The notes beneath the pieces are model-generated. The model saw only the letters and a list, made by a program, of their open reading frames with translations. It ran no database searches and had not been told where the DNA came from. The position numbers and the translations under genes were made by a program. Shown piece by piece: positions 22,601 to 32,243 of a stretch of DNA of 44,816 bases (position 1 is its first letter; each line of letters begins with the position of its first letter). This stretch comes from Lactifluus volemus. Lineage: Eukaryota > Basidiomycota > Agaricomycetes > Russulales > Russulaceae. The DNA is taken from contig WTXI01000294.1 in the NCBI GenBank assembly GCA_022376515.1, positions 1 through 44,816 of the forward strand, read 5' to 3'.

Positions 22601-24520
22601 AAATCCTGGGGCGCAGAGTCGGTGGAGTCAACCATATCCTTGATAAAGCGTTCCTTGTCGTCGTCAGACAACTTCATAAGTCCGTCCATAAGCTGGTCGC
22701 GGGTGATTTCCTTTCTTTCTTCTTCGACAGCCCGCACTGCGGCGGGGCGCTGTGCAGGCTTGCTGTCCTTGTGCTGGCTCTTTTTCTTCTCAGGGCATGA
22801 GCTACTTATGTGGCCCTGCCGACGGCAGATGAAGCAGCGTCCCTCTGCCCGTAGCTTCTTCTTTTCTTCAGGTGTAGGCCCCCCTGTGCGAATGGCATCC
22901 ACATCCATGGCGTCTGAGGGCCGTGGCTTCACTTGTCTGCCCGGCTGGTACCTTCCCAAGGCCGCAGCAAGGCGTCGGCGGAAGTCCTGGCCTGGCCTGT
23001 CTCCAGAGGTGGCTCTGGCTTCGATGTACCTCCCTTGACGCCTCAGGGCCGCTGCCTGCCATCCCGCCAGAGTGTCGGGCAAGGTGGGTTCAAAATCAAT
23101 GATCTTCTCGCGGAGGGCTCGCTTCAGCCCATCCTTGAATCGAAGGAGGGTTCCTTGCTCGTTTGGACCCCACTTGGCAAGAGCGATTAGCGTGTTGAAG
23201 TTATTGATGTATGTTTTGAGGTCCTCCCCCTGCATTTCCAGGGCGAGCAGGCTTCCCAACGCCTCCTCTCTGGCCACAGTGTTCTCGAACTGTGCTCTGA
23301 ATGCGTTGTCGAAGTTCGTCCAAACCATTTCATCGTTTGGATCAGTGGCTAGGAGGTGGTGTGGATGCTGTCGCCACATCGCCACTCCATTCATGAGAGG
23401 CTGGATGATTCCATCGACCCATTGGTCGACTGCCTTGCCTCGGATCCTTCCTATACAGGTGAGGACCCGCAGGTAAGGGTTGCTTATGGAGGGGTGGTCC
23501 CGGTTCATTTCCCAAAAGACCGAGAAGGCGCGACGGAAACGTGCGAGGTCGTCACGATCCCCATTGAAAATTTCAGGGATCGTGCCATAGAGGGCTGAAG
23601 GCTGGTGTGGTTGACCACCTGCTGCTTGTCCTCCCGGAGGGGGAGCTCCTCCTCCTCCTCCTCCTCCTCCGCCTCCACCTCCACCGCCGCCTCCACCGCC
23701 TCCCCTCCGCCTCCACTTCCTCCCGGCTGTGCCCCAGCCGGAGGTCCTCCTCCAGGTTGCCCAGAGGAGCTGAATCCTGTGATGCCAGCTAGTGCTGTTG
23801 GTGCGGTAATGGCAGTGCTGACTGCAGCTGACCTGATGAACGCACTACCACTAGGCACACTAGGATGAGGTTGTGGAGAGGGGGAGAGAGCGGCTGGAAA
23901 CATGGTGGGATCCACCAACATTCCACTGGTTGGGTCTGTCACCATCGACACACTGACGTCGGAGTATGGTGATCCATTTGTTTTTGTACTGGGGGCACTT
24001 GCAACGTCGAGGTTGGTTCAAGCTGCTGATGAATTCCAGGGGGAACACTGGTCAAAGGAGGTTGTGCGGCTTGATAGACCGGTTCAAATAATTGTCCACT
24101 AGGTGAAAGTGCTTCGGGTCGTTCTGGGGTACTTCCAGATCCTGAGCCTGCCGGTGTCAAGGACAGCGCGTGTACTGGATAGTCTGGGTGCTGTGGATCA
24201 CTTGGTTTCCACCAGCCGAGTTCAAATCGTGCGATGTCGTCGTCTGTGATGTATCTCCCTATCTCTGTCGCGTAAGTCTGTTGTTTATCAAACCACTCGA
24301 CGTGATACCACTTCTGGTTGATAAACTCGATGGGCCCGTGTGGATCTCCTTTGTCAAAAGCCCAATAGGCACTTTGCTTGGGGTTTTCTTGACGTTCTAT
24401 CCAAAAGGCGTGCCCAACTACGTGGTCTGGGAGGTCTGGTGCGTCTCTGGTCTCGACTCTGGAGAGCTTCCCCTTTTCTGAGGTCCAACCAACAGTTATG
24501 GAAGCCGTTTTGTCGATCAA
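22597..24520 (-). pseudogene. chromovirus Gag, frameshifted
   Basis: Gag starts at 24520 (MIDKTASITVGW). It passes through a proline/glycine-rich linker with frame changes near 23950 and in a GGA/GGC run near 23650-23700. The retrotransposon Gag core follows (EIFNGDRDDLARFRRAFSVF at about 23505-23570, then FRAQFENTVAREEALGSLLAL). A CCHC zinc knuckle, CFICRRQGHISSSC, lies near 22810-22850, and the stop is at 22597. Gag would bind element RNA and build the particle. Confidence 0.85.
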
Positions 24521-24695
24521 TCGCCCACTCTTGCAAGAGGAGCGGTCTCAGTAGCCTATAAGTTGTTCACTCTAGCAAGAGGAACGAAAAATTTCTGTGC
24601 ACTCTGGCACACACTTTCTCGGCCTGAAAAGAAAGTGGGCAACGGTCTGGTTCGTTCGGGGTACACTTCTTATGACGAAGAAGTGGAGGGGTAGG

Positions 24696-24706
24696 AGCTT
24701 CAGCTT
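24696..24706 (-). promoter_or_regulatory. chromovirus primer-binding site, candidate self-primer type
   Basis: One base inside the 5' LTR the minus strand reads AAGCTGAAGCT. This is the exact complement of AGCTTCAGCTT at 25285-25275 inside the LTR, about 33 nt downstream of a TATA-like CATAAATAG. That is the predicted 5' end of the element RNA. Tf1/sushi-type elements prime reverse transcription with the first 11 nt of their own mRNA in this way. Confidence 0.6.
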
Positions 24707-24707
24707 A

Positions 24708-25638
24708 TGTCACGGTTCGCAGGGACCGTGGCTCGAAGTGAGCGTCGTTCTGGTTGGCTATTTGCTGTGGCGAGTCGGACAAGACTAGCAACACCAAATA
24801 GTCGATTCTAGCACGCGCAGACAAGGTCCTAGAGGAGTAGACTTGACTGTGCGAACTCTCGGGGTTCGTATCGCGTGAGGCGGTTAATACGGGCCGGCGC
24901 ACGCGATGGTCGGAGTTACCGTTCCTAAAGAGGATAGACGGTGGCAGATGGATGAATGACGATGTGTAGGTTCAACCGCAACACGGGCGCGAGTGTATTG
25001 GAATGCAAGAGATGCTCGCCTTCCAAGGACACTCGTGAGAGGTTGAACTAAGGTTCGAGGGCGGACGCGGGGTGAGAAGTGGGACTACTTCTCACAGCGC
25101 GTTCGTATTAGGGTTCAGGCGTCTGGGGACTTGTTCAAGGAAATGGAACAATTCACAGATGTCTGATCGTGGCGCGAAGTACCTGGATCAAGGTACGAAG
25201 AGGGGATTCACAAGAAGAGAGGAGAAGATGCGATGCGAGTGTGAGCAGGAGACAATGAACTGCGATTCTAGACGAAGCTGAAGCTGGGGCTTTAGCTCGT
25301 CTACAGGGCCCTATTTATGCGTACAGAGGGCCAGCCAACTATCCTACAAAGGTCACAGTACAGTAGCGAAGTCAAGACTATTGACTAAGGACCTGAGTCA
25401 GTTCTGATGACTCAAGAACTGACTCAGTGCGTCTGACTCAAGATCTGAGTCAAGAACGCTGACTCAAGATTTGAGTCATGATCCCTGAGTCAAATACACG
25501 TCCAAAACGGCGACGCACAGCCCCTAGAAGCGGAACAGAAGGGGCTGGCCAAGGAAAGGGATCCTAGGTCACAACACAAGTCGAAAATCAGACGGAAAAC
25601 AGTAAGAAATGGGCCGGGCGGCCCGCATAACCGTAACA
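24708..25638 (-). repeat. chromovirus 5' LTR
   Basis: The 931-bp LTR holds, in element orientation, an array of TGASTCA sites (25492-25394), a TATA-like CATAAATAG (25311-25320) and the predicted transcript start near 25285. The remaining ~575 bp would be R/U5. Confidence 0.9.
25394..25492 (-). promoter_or_regulatory. array of eight TGA(C/G)TCA bZIP-type sites
   Basis: Eight exact TGACTCA/TGAGTCA heptamers occur in 99 bp, starting at 25394, 25408, 25420, 25434, 25446, 25460, 25472 and 25486. The heptamer is the consensus site of Gcn4/AP-1 type bZIP factors. The array lies 75-180 bp upstream of the TATA-like box, as expected of a U3 enhancer. The same array is present in the 3' LTR (about 17889-17987). 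Confidence 0.65.
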
Positions 25639-25639
25639 T

Positions 25640-28013
25640 ACTCCAACGCGTTCAAGAAGACCCAGTCCTATACCGACCTGACTACTCAAAACCCTTTGAA
25701 CTTGAAGTAGACGCCTCCCAATATGCCACTGGAGCAGTCCTACTCCAAAGAGACAAAGATAACAAACCTAGAGCAGTCAGTTATGACTCACACACCTTCA
25801 ACGCTGCTAGTGTTTGAAAGTCCGGTCGGTCCGGTTTTTTGACCCTACGATGGGTAGACCGGAACCGGAACCGGTCTAGGGCTGACCCAGATGTTGGGAG
25901 GACCTAACCTGACCGACTAAGACCGGTCTTTTGTGGTTAATAGACTGAAAAAAGACCAGTTAAGAGTCTTAAGACCGGTTTTTTGTCATAAAATTTGTTG
26001 TACTATAAAACCTATATGTATCTCAACAAATATTACCCGGAACACTTAGCCATTATGGGGAAAGATAGACATTGTAATTCCCTGGCATGTGATCCAATTT
26101 TTAAGGGATTCCATCAAGAATTGACCAAGTTATGTCCAAACAAAAGTGCAATGTATTAGTTTGTGGTTTGCAGTTGTAGTTTGTGATATGTAGTTTACAA
26201 CTTGTCAGGGCTGTTAAAGGAATGAAATATACAAGGTACAGATGTTAATGTGCATTATCTCAATGTTGTGGATGATGTCTAACTGTACTCCACATTTTGT
26301 AGCACAAGTTATAAGCAGTACCATCAATGTTATTCTGATTATGAAAAAAAAATGGTATTAAAATATATTTGGTTGTATCTTTCTCAGTTCTTGACCGTTT
26401 GGATGAACCAAGGGCTGAATTCAAGGCAATAAGCAGGGAAATTAGGGAGGATAGCTCACGTGATCAATAACCAGTCTTAACCGGTTTAAACTGGTCTTTT
26501 TGCGGTTAACAATATTTCTCAAATTTGAAAGACCTTAACCTTAACTGCTAAAGACCAGTCCTTAACCTTAACTGCTGGTCCGGTCCATATCGGTCCAGTT
26601 AGGTCCAGTTAATGGTCTTTTTGCAGTCCTATAACCGGACTTTTAAACACTAAACGCTGCAGAAAGAAATTACCCAGTTTATGACCGCGAACTCTTAGCA
26701 GTCGTCAGAGGACTCCTTTGCTGGGAACATGTGTTACTATCCTCACCTTTCCAATCAAAGTATACACCGACCACAACAATCTTCGATTTTATCGGTCACC
26801 ACGAAACATCGCACGAAGAGTAGCGCGCTATCTGAGCAAGTTAGCAGAGTTCAACTTTGAACTTATCCATAAACCAGGGGCCACAAATCGTGCTGATGCT
26901 TTATCACGACATCCCGCCATTCCAAAAGGCGATGACGACAACGAAGACGTTGTGGTGTTACCTGACAAACTCTTCGTCCAAGCGATGGAACTTTATTCCA
27001 TTGAAGACCGTGTCTGGTTAGCACAAAAGGAAAGCGACGACCTCATGAAACGATGGGCTGAAGAACATCAGCTAGAACAAGATCATGAAGGACACTGGTG
27101 GAAAGCAGACGCCCCAGTAGTTCCTGAAGACGATCAGCTGAAGAAAGATATACTCTGGCGTTATCATGACCATCAGCTTGCTGGCCATCCAGGCATCGCC
27201 AACACCATGATAGAAGTCTTCCATAACTTCTGGTGGCCTGGACTCAAACAATACGTCACACAATATGTCAAGGGATGTGTTACGTGTCAGTCGACAAAAC
27301 CCCTTACCCACCGACCAAGACCCCCTATCGCTCCCATCAAACCACGAGAAAAGGAAGCATCCAACGTTCCCTTTCAAGTTGTTGCGATGGATCTTATCAC
27401 AGATCTTCCCGAATCACACAGATATGATTCCATCCTCACGATCGTTGATCACGATTGCACTAAAGCTGCCGTCTTCTTACCATGTACAAAGAAGATCACC
27501 ACGGAAGAAGTTATCAACCTATACATCTCCAACGTTTTTCCAAACTACGGCATTCCCCGAAGAATCATTTCTGATAGAGATCCCCACTTCACATCACACC
27601 TGGCCACAGGACTCTGTCAGAAACTCAAAATATCGCAAAACATTAGTACCGCTTACCACCCTCAAACGGATGGCCAATCAGAAAGAAGTAACCAACGAGT
27701 AGAACAATATCTCCGCATCTACGGCAATGACTACATGAACGATTGGTCTACGCTGTTACCCATGGCCCAGTTTGTCCATAACTCATGGCCAAACGCCACA
27801 ACCGGATTTACTCCATACGAACTCCTCATTGGATACACCCCTCTTGTTGCGACTTCTCAGATCACAAGCCATCTACCCTATGTCAATAAAAGATCTGAAG
27901 AACTCAAAAACATCCAGGAAAAAGCCCGATCAGCAATGAAACACGCACAGACCCTCCTTCACAACGCACGGAACACAAGAAGGGTCAACGCCACTACCGA
28001 AAATATGCCGTAG
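25640..28013 (+). pseudogene. chromovirus 2 Pol: RNase H and integrase, interrupted
   Basis: RNase H begins VQEDPVLYRPDYSKPFELEV and VDASQYATGAVLLQ, stops at FNAA (25807) where an 845-bp element is inserted, and resumes at 26661 with ERNYPVYDRELLAVV and YTDHNNLRFYRS. The integrase zinc-binding region (HDHQLAGHPGI, CVTCQSTKP) and catalytic core (TIVDHDCTKAAV, IISDRDPHF, DGQSERSNQ) follow intact in one frame from about 26718 to 28013. The reading frame then breaks near 27980, where the sister element has the RHFYPFEKG segment, and again at 28048. Confidence 0.88.
25808..26652 (+). mobile_element. non-autonomous hAT-like DNA transposon
   Basis: An 845-bp insertion has 18-bp terminal inverted repeats, TAGTGTTTGAAAGTCCGG and CCGGACTTTTAAACACTA, with one mismatch. 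It is flanked by an exact 8-bp duplication AACGCTGC (25800-25807 and 26653-26660). Eight-bp duplications and TAGTG ends are hallmarks of the hAT superfamily. The ends are rich in GGTC/GACC motifs (CCGGTCTT, GGTCTTTTTG), which would fold subterminal hairpins. No transposase is encoded. Removing the element and one duplication copy rejoins the RNase H frame. Confidence 0.9.
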
Positions 28014-28047
28014 GAGAAAAAGTCTGGCTTGAAGGTACCAATCTCAA

Positions 28048-29496
28048 ATGACGCACCTTAGCAGCAAACTAGCCCCAAAACGCTACAGACCTTTTACAAT
28101 CACCAAAGTCATATCACCAGTAGTTGTACGCCTCAAACTCCCAGATCGATGGCAGATTCATGATGTGTTTCACACATCACTGATCGCCCCCTATACGGAA
28201 ACACCCGAACATGGTCCGAACTTTGAACAGCCTGTACCGGAACTTGTAGACGGAGAAGAGGAGTACGAAGTAGAAGCTGTTCTAGGGTCCAGACGTATCG
28301 GACCAAAGAACAAGACAAGACTCCAATATCTCCTAAAGTGGAAAGGCTATTCCGCTGCACACAACACATGGGAACCAGCTGAGAATGTTGACGCCCCAGA
28401 ACTACTCACAGCCTTTTACAAAGCTCAACCAAAAGCTATAAGAACCCTCTTGCTTCAACAAGAAACGACATCACCAACTTTCATCCCCACCACTACCACA
28501 CCACCACTATCAACCTCCCTCACAGTTCACCGTATGCAACATGTCCCAGCCCAATATGACCTACCCACACCACGTCCCATCCGCCCGATCCACCCGTCGT
28601 CCCTCTACCAATCCTTGTTCAGCCTCTCCACCATTTATCCCAGTGACCTATACACGGCGTCCGAGAAACCGCTCCCCGACCCCCGTTCTCCCACCTTATA
28701 CCCGCGAATTACCCCACTTGACGACGCCCTCAGAGAATCGCTCTTCCAGGCCTGCGAGTTCACAGCATGGGCCATACAGCAACCCAAACCGACGAGTTCG
28801 CTTTGGGACTACCTCACACCTACCTCCGACCACCCGCGGTCCCTACTCCCCGTCCTCGCATCACCAACATGGCATGAGAACCTCCCCGATTTTGGTGGAC
28901 TCCCACGGAGCGACGCTGCCCCCTCCCCACCAAACAACCAACTACCCTCCTTACCAAGCTCACCGACCTCTAATGTCCGCGACTCGCCCGCCTCATCTGT
29001 CTCCCCTATCCAGGACGACGAACTCAGATGGGCATTTGATAATGACGGCAACGCTGACGACGACAAGTGGCCAAGGAGTCCAATTTATGACAGCACGCAT
29101 CCCCTTTACTGCAAGACTTGCGTGGAACGGGTCGTCAATAGTAGCAGTGGAACCGCCGCTGATAGTGCCGCAGCCAGGGTCACGCACACACCCTATTGTG
29201 GTCGATGCAAGCGACGAAACCCCGGGCACCTCTACATCGAGTGCCCCCTCCACCAATGGTGCGAATGGTGCGCTGACTACGGCCATTCAGGCCCTTCGTG
29301 TCATGAACCCCACCAGCAATGCAAGTTCGGAGATGCTTGTAGAGTCCCCTTAGAACACCCTCACTGGCACTGGTCGTGTCCCTACACCAGCGACAAGAAG
29401 GCTTACCTCTGGTATGGCCACGGTGTCGATCGCTCCACATCTGGCTGGATCAACGTGGAGATGAGTGACTGGGACTATGCTGCTGACCATGAATGA
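28048..29496 (+). CDS. chromovirus 2 Pol C-terminus: chromodomain plus zinc-finger extension
   Basis: Here the GPKRYGPF-equivalent box reads LAPKRYRPF, followed by RWQIHDVFHTSLIAPY and a chromodomain (YLLKWKGYSAAHNTWEPAEN). The same frame then runs on for about 300 residues of low complexity to a cysteine/histidine region, CGRCKRRNPGHLYIEC, CEWCADYGHSGPSC and CRVPLEHPHWHWSC. This matches the fingers of the accessory ORF in the minus-strand chromovirus. An overlapping +1 frame (28541-29353, MSQPNMTYPH) is also open; its end, TARIPFTARLAWNG, resembles the segment before the fingers in the other element. Confidence 0.75.
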   Translation: MTHLSSKLAPKRYRPFTITKVISPVVVRLKLPDRWQIHDVFHTSLIAPYTETPEHGPNFEQPVPELVDGEEEYEVEAVLGSRRIGPKNKTRLQYLLKWKGYSAAHNTWEPAENVDAPELLTAFYKAQPKAIRTLLLQQETTSPTFIPTTTTPPLSTSLTVHRMQHVPAQYDLPTPRPIRPIHPSSLYQSLFSLSTIYPSDLYTASEKPLPDPRSPTLYPRITPLDDALRESLFQACEFTAWAIQQPKPTSSLWDYLTPTSDHPRSLLPVLASPTWHENLPDFGGLPRSDAAPSPPNNQLPSLPSSPTSNVRDSPASSVSPIQDDELRWAFDNDGNADDDKWPRSPIYDSTHPLYCKTCVERVVNSSSGTAADSAAARVTHTPYCGRCKRRNPGHLYIECPLHQWCEWCADYGHSGPSCHEPHQQCKFGDACRVPLEHPHWHWSCPYTSDKKAYLWYGHGVDRSTSGWINVEMSDWDYAADHE

Positions 29497-29530
29497 ACGC
29501 AGGTGGGACTGCGCCTTAGATGGGGGATGG

Positions 29531-30133
29531 TGTTATGGACTGACACGTGCTTTGCTGACTCATACTGTACATTTTCGGACTGCTGACTCATTTCTGCTGA
29601 CTCCCTTGCTTATGCGAATGGACTGCCAATCACTTTGTTTCAGATCGCTTACTTATTCTCTCACAATACAGCCCGCACAGCACCGTACAGCCGCAAGCAA
29701 CAGCCACATGTACAGATGACTTGCTGATTCCTGAAACATGTTTCAAACCCTGAAAGCTGTACGAAGGTCACAGCCCCTATGGCTGTGTACATAGCCTCGT
29801 CTTCTTGTATATAAACCCTGTACTTTCTGTCCTAGAGACCTTAAGTCTCAGTTTTGTTTCGCAATCCAAGTCTTCTATCTATTAGAACCTTGCTTGCCTA
29901 GAAGCATCAGACCTGAGAGAACCCTCTTGACATCACGCTCTTCGACTTCTCGACACTTTGGTCTCATCCCTGAGCCCAAAGCCCTTGACCTCTGAAACGC
30001 CCTTGACTTAGTCATTTACTAAGTCTCGTCTTTATCAAACCTTTGATCTTGACTTGCACGTCTTGCAAGTCTCGCTCTTGACTTCACGAACGATCGTACA
30101 CTTTGTACAAAGGTCCCACTTGGAACCTTAACA
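29531..30133 (+). repeat. chromovirus 2 3' LTR
   Basis: It starts TGTTATGG right after a purine-rich GATGGGGGATGG and ends CCTTAACA, giving TGTTA/TAACA termini. A TATATAAA box lies at 29807-29814, and two TGACTCA heptamers lie near 29556 and 29584, as in the other chromovirus LTR. No 5' partner exists in the window. Confidence 0.7.
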
Positions 30134-31016
30134 GACTGTGGCTTGAAGCGAGCGTCATTTCTGGTCTGGTGATTTGGAGTGACGAGTCAGACGAGACTTG
30201 GCACACCAAATAGTCAATCTAAGAACACACAGGCAAGTTCCTGTGAGGGATAGACTTGACTGCAAACTCTTGGGGTTCATATTGCATGAGGCAGACAAGC
30301 GGGCCGGCACATGCGATAGTTGGAGTTACTGTTTCTAAAAGGGATAGATGGTGGCAGATGGGTAAATGACGATGTGTAAGTTCGACCGCAACACAGGTGC
30401 AAGTGTACAAGGGTTAGAAAGGATCTTTCTAGCCCTAGTACATTAGTGTGACATTGAACTAAGGTTCAATGCAAGCGGGGCATGAAGAGTGGGAACTACT
30501 CTTTGCAACATGCTCATGATAAGGTTCAGGTGTCTGTGAGCTTGTTCCAAGAATAATGGACCAAGCGAACAGATGTCTGATGGTGGTGCAAAGGTACCTT
30601 AACCAAAGTTACGAAGAGGGGATTCACAAGAAGAGAGGGAGATTGAGTGTCAAGTGAACAACTGCTGTGATTCTAGATGAAGCTGAAGCTGGGCTTTAGC
30701 TCATCTACAGGGCCCTATTTATGTGTACAGAGAGCCAGCCAACTATCCTACAAAGGTCACAGTAAAGTAGTGTAGTCAAGACCATTGACTAAGTACCTGA
30801 GTCAGTTCTGATGACTCAAGAACTGACTCAGTGCATCTGACTCAAGATTTAAGTCATGATTCCTGAGTCAAATACATGTCCAAAAAGATGACGCACAGCC
30901 CCTAGAAGCCAAATAGAGGGGGCTGGCCAAGGAAAGGGATCCTAGGTCATAACACAAAACAAAAAAAGACGAGACAAGAAAGAAATGGGCCAGATGGCCC
31001 ACATAACTGTAACAAA
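30134..31016 (-). repeat. diverged LTR of the first chromovirus family, 5' edge missing
   Basis: It is about 80-85% similar to 17200-18133 over its length, including the AGCTGAAGCTGGGCTTTAGC segment, the CTATTTATG (TATA-like) and several TGACTCA sites. It ends ACTGTAACA at 31016. The first ~16 bp of the LTR are replaced by the end of the neighbouring chromovirus 2 LTR. There is no internal region, so it is a solo or truncated LTR and much older than the full element. Confidence 0.8.
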
Positions 31017-31119
31017 GACAGTGTTGGAGGGGGGTTGGCTCGCAGATGGAAAGGTGAGCCGTGCTGTGGGTGGTGATAGACACGATGATTGGGCCGACGC
31101 AGATGGCACTGATAGATAT

Positions 31120-31265
31120 GAGGCACTGGCTGCCACAGGTGGGGACAAGCTTGGGTGGATCGGCGTGAGGCACTGGCTGTCACAGGTGGGGATGACGCTC
31201 AGGCAGATTGGCATGAGGCACTGGCTGCCACAGGTGGGGACAATGTTTGGGTGGATTGGCATGAT
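31120..31265. repeat. 47-48-bp minisatellite, three units
   Basis: Units begin GAGGCACTGGCTG at 31120, 31167 and 31215 and share CACAGGTGGGGA in the middle. A partial unit precedes them. Confidence 0.75.
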
Positions 31266-31439
31266 GGCTTGGCTGATGCAAGTCTCGAGAAAGAACATGA
31301 TACTCTGGTTGACTGATGTGGGGCTCTGATTGATGCAGGCAAATGGTGTGTAGACATGGCAGCCACAGATGGTGAGGAGGGGGTGATACTGTGTCACGTG
31401 GGTGTGAGGCACTATTTGGAGTGGGTGGAGATCATTGAC

Positions 31440-32037
31440 GTGTGGCCCTGGTGGTTGCGGATGGAGATGAAGGGCGTGATACCCTGACAGACGCGGGGGA
31501 CCAAGAACAACATGATGCTCCAGGTGTGGCAGGTGGTGAAGACGCGTGATTCACGGTACTGGCGGTAATGGTACTCATAAGAGCAAGTGATCGTCGCCAA
31601 GACTGTTCATATAACGCTGAGAGGGAGGTGGAAAGTGTTTTGTATGTCTTCCTTTTCTGGAACATTTCTCTATAATATGTTAGTATCAGTTCTGATATGT
31701 TCATAATGACTTACTTGTTCCATTCCTGTAATACACCATTGGACTAATATTTCATGTCCTTTCTCTTGAAGAGGTTGATGATGGTGTAGTAAAACACCGC
31801 TTTGTCAACTTTGCTGTCGTCCTTTCTCCAGTCCTCTACACTGGATAGAAACCATCGCATCTGTAATTAATAATTTGTCAGAACGCTCAAGATGTTGTGA
31901 ATAAATACATACGTGGAGGGTCACATAGGCGATGCTCCTTGGCGTGACGGATGATAAAAAGTATGTATCAGGTTTTTGTCACTTACGTTTGATTTGACGG
32001 CCCACTGTACCTGATTTGGCAATTTGGAAAAGGCAAC
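31440..32037 (-). pseudogene. DUF6698-like gene, 3' half (split by a transposon)
   Basis: Read on the minus strand, CLFQIAKSGTVGRQIK leads to VTPRSIAYVTLH. After a GTATGT...TTACAG intron the frame continues MRWFLSSVEDWRKDD, AVFYYHHQPLQEKGHEILVQ and W; another GTAAGTC...TATAG intron follows. This is the C-terminal half of the basidiomycete DUF6698 family as I remember it (VTPxSIAYxxxQxRFALSS, then a two-helix end with WW). The acceptor before VTPRS appears mutated (CATCC instead of CAGCC). The matching 5' half lies beyond the inserted element at 37491-38546, same strand and right order. The function of DUF6698 is unknown. Confidence 0.65.
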
Positions 32038-32043
32038 GCCATG

Positions 32044-32174
32044 TTAGCCTCGTGACCGGCTCTCGATAATGAGGTAAACCTCAATTGAGAGCCTGGTAGA
32101 TCTGAGTTTAAATTATATAGCTACCTGATCGTTCCGTATATAGATAGGCTCAATAAGGAAATCTATCATGTGAT
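32044..32174 (+). repeat. left terminal inverted repeat
   Basis: It aligns with the reverse of 37347-37483. The best-kept blocks are GTGACCG.CTCTCG, ATCTGAGTTT.AAT and GATAGGCTC.ATAAGG. It includes a hairpin with arms at 32053-32064 and 32087-32100. Confidence 0.75.
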
Positions 32175-32243
32175 TGCGAAATCAAGGGAGCAGCAAACCA
32201 TCAGAACGTGTTACTACACCTCCTCTTCCACTTGTGCTTTGCA

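Larger units (their letters stand above)
17200..25638 (-). mobile_element. Ty3/gypsy chromovirus, full length, minus strand
   Basis: An 8.4-kb element is bounded by LTRs at 24708-25638 (5' in its own orientation) and 17200-18133 (3'). In element orientation the LTR starts TGTTACGG and ends CCGTGACA. A primer-binding site lies one base inside the 5' LTR, and a purine-rich tract (about 18136-18146) precedes the 3' LTR. Gag, protease, reverse transcriptase, RNase H, integrase and chromodomain follow in gypsy order, then an extra zinc-finger ORF. The LTRs differ at roughly 15 sites, so insertion is recent, yet gag and pol carry several frameshifts. The flanks (CATCG at 17195-17199, TACTC at 25639-25643) do not match. 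Confidence 0.9.
25639..30133 (+). mobile_element. Ty3/gypsy chromovirus 2, 5'-truncated, plus strand
   Basis: Only the part from RNase H onward remains, abutting the first chromovirus's LTR at 25639. It includes an RNase H region split by a hAT-like insertion, integrase, chromodomain, a C-terminal zinc-finger region and a 3' LTR (29531-30133). It is related to, but clearly diverged from, the minus-strand chromovirus. Confidence 0.88.

Noticed and set aside
23600..23870. Serine/glycine-rich frames and a coding minisatellite as a separate gene
   Set aside because: The GGA/GGC run is the linker of chromovirus Gag read in other frames.
28541..29353. An independent 270-codon gene
   Set aside because: It overlaps chromovirus 2 Pol C-terminus and its end resembles the accessory ORF of the other element, so it is treated as part of that ORF.
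31120..31265. CRISPR-like spaced repeats
   Set aside because: Units are contiguous and diverged without unique spacers, and the genome is eukaryotic.
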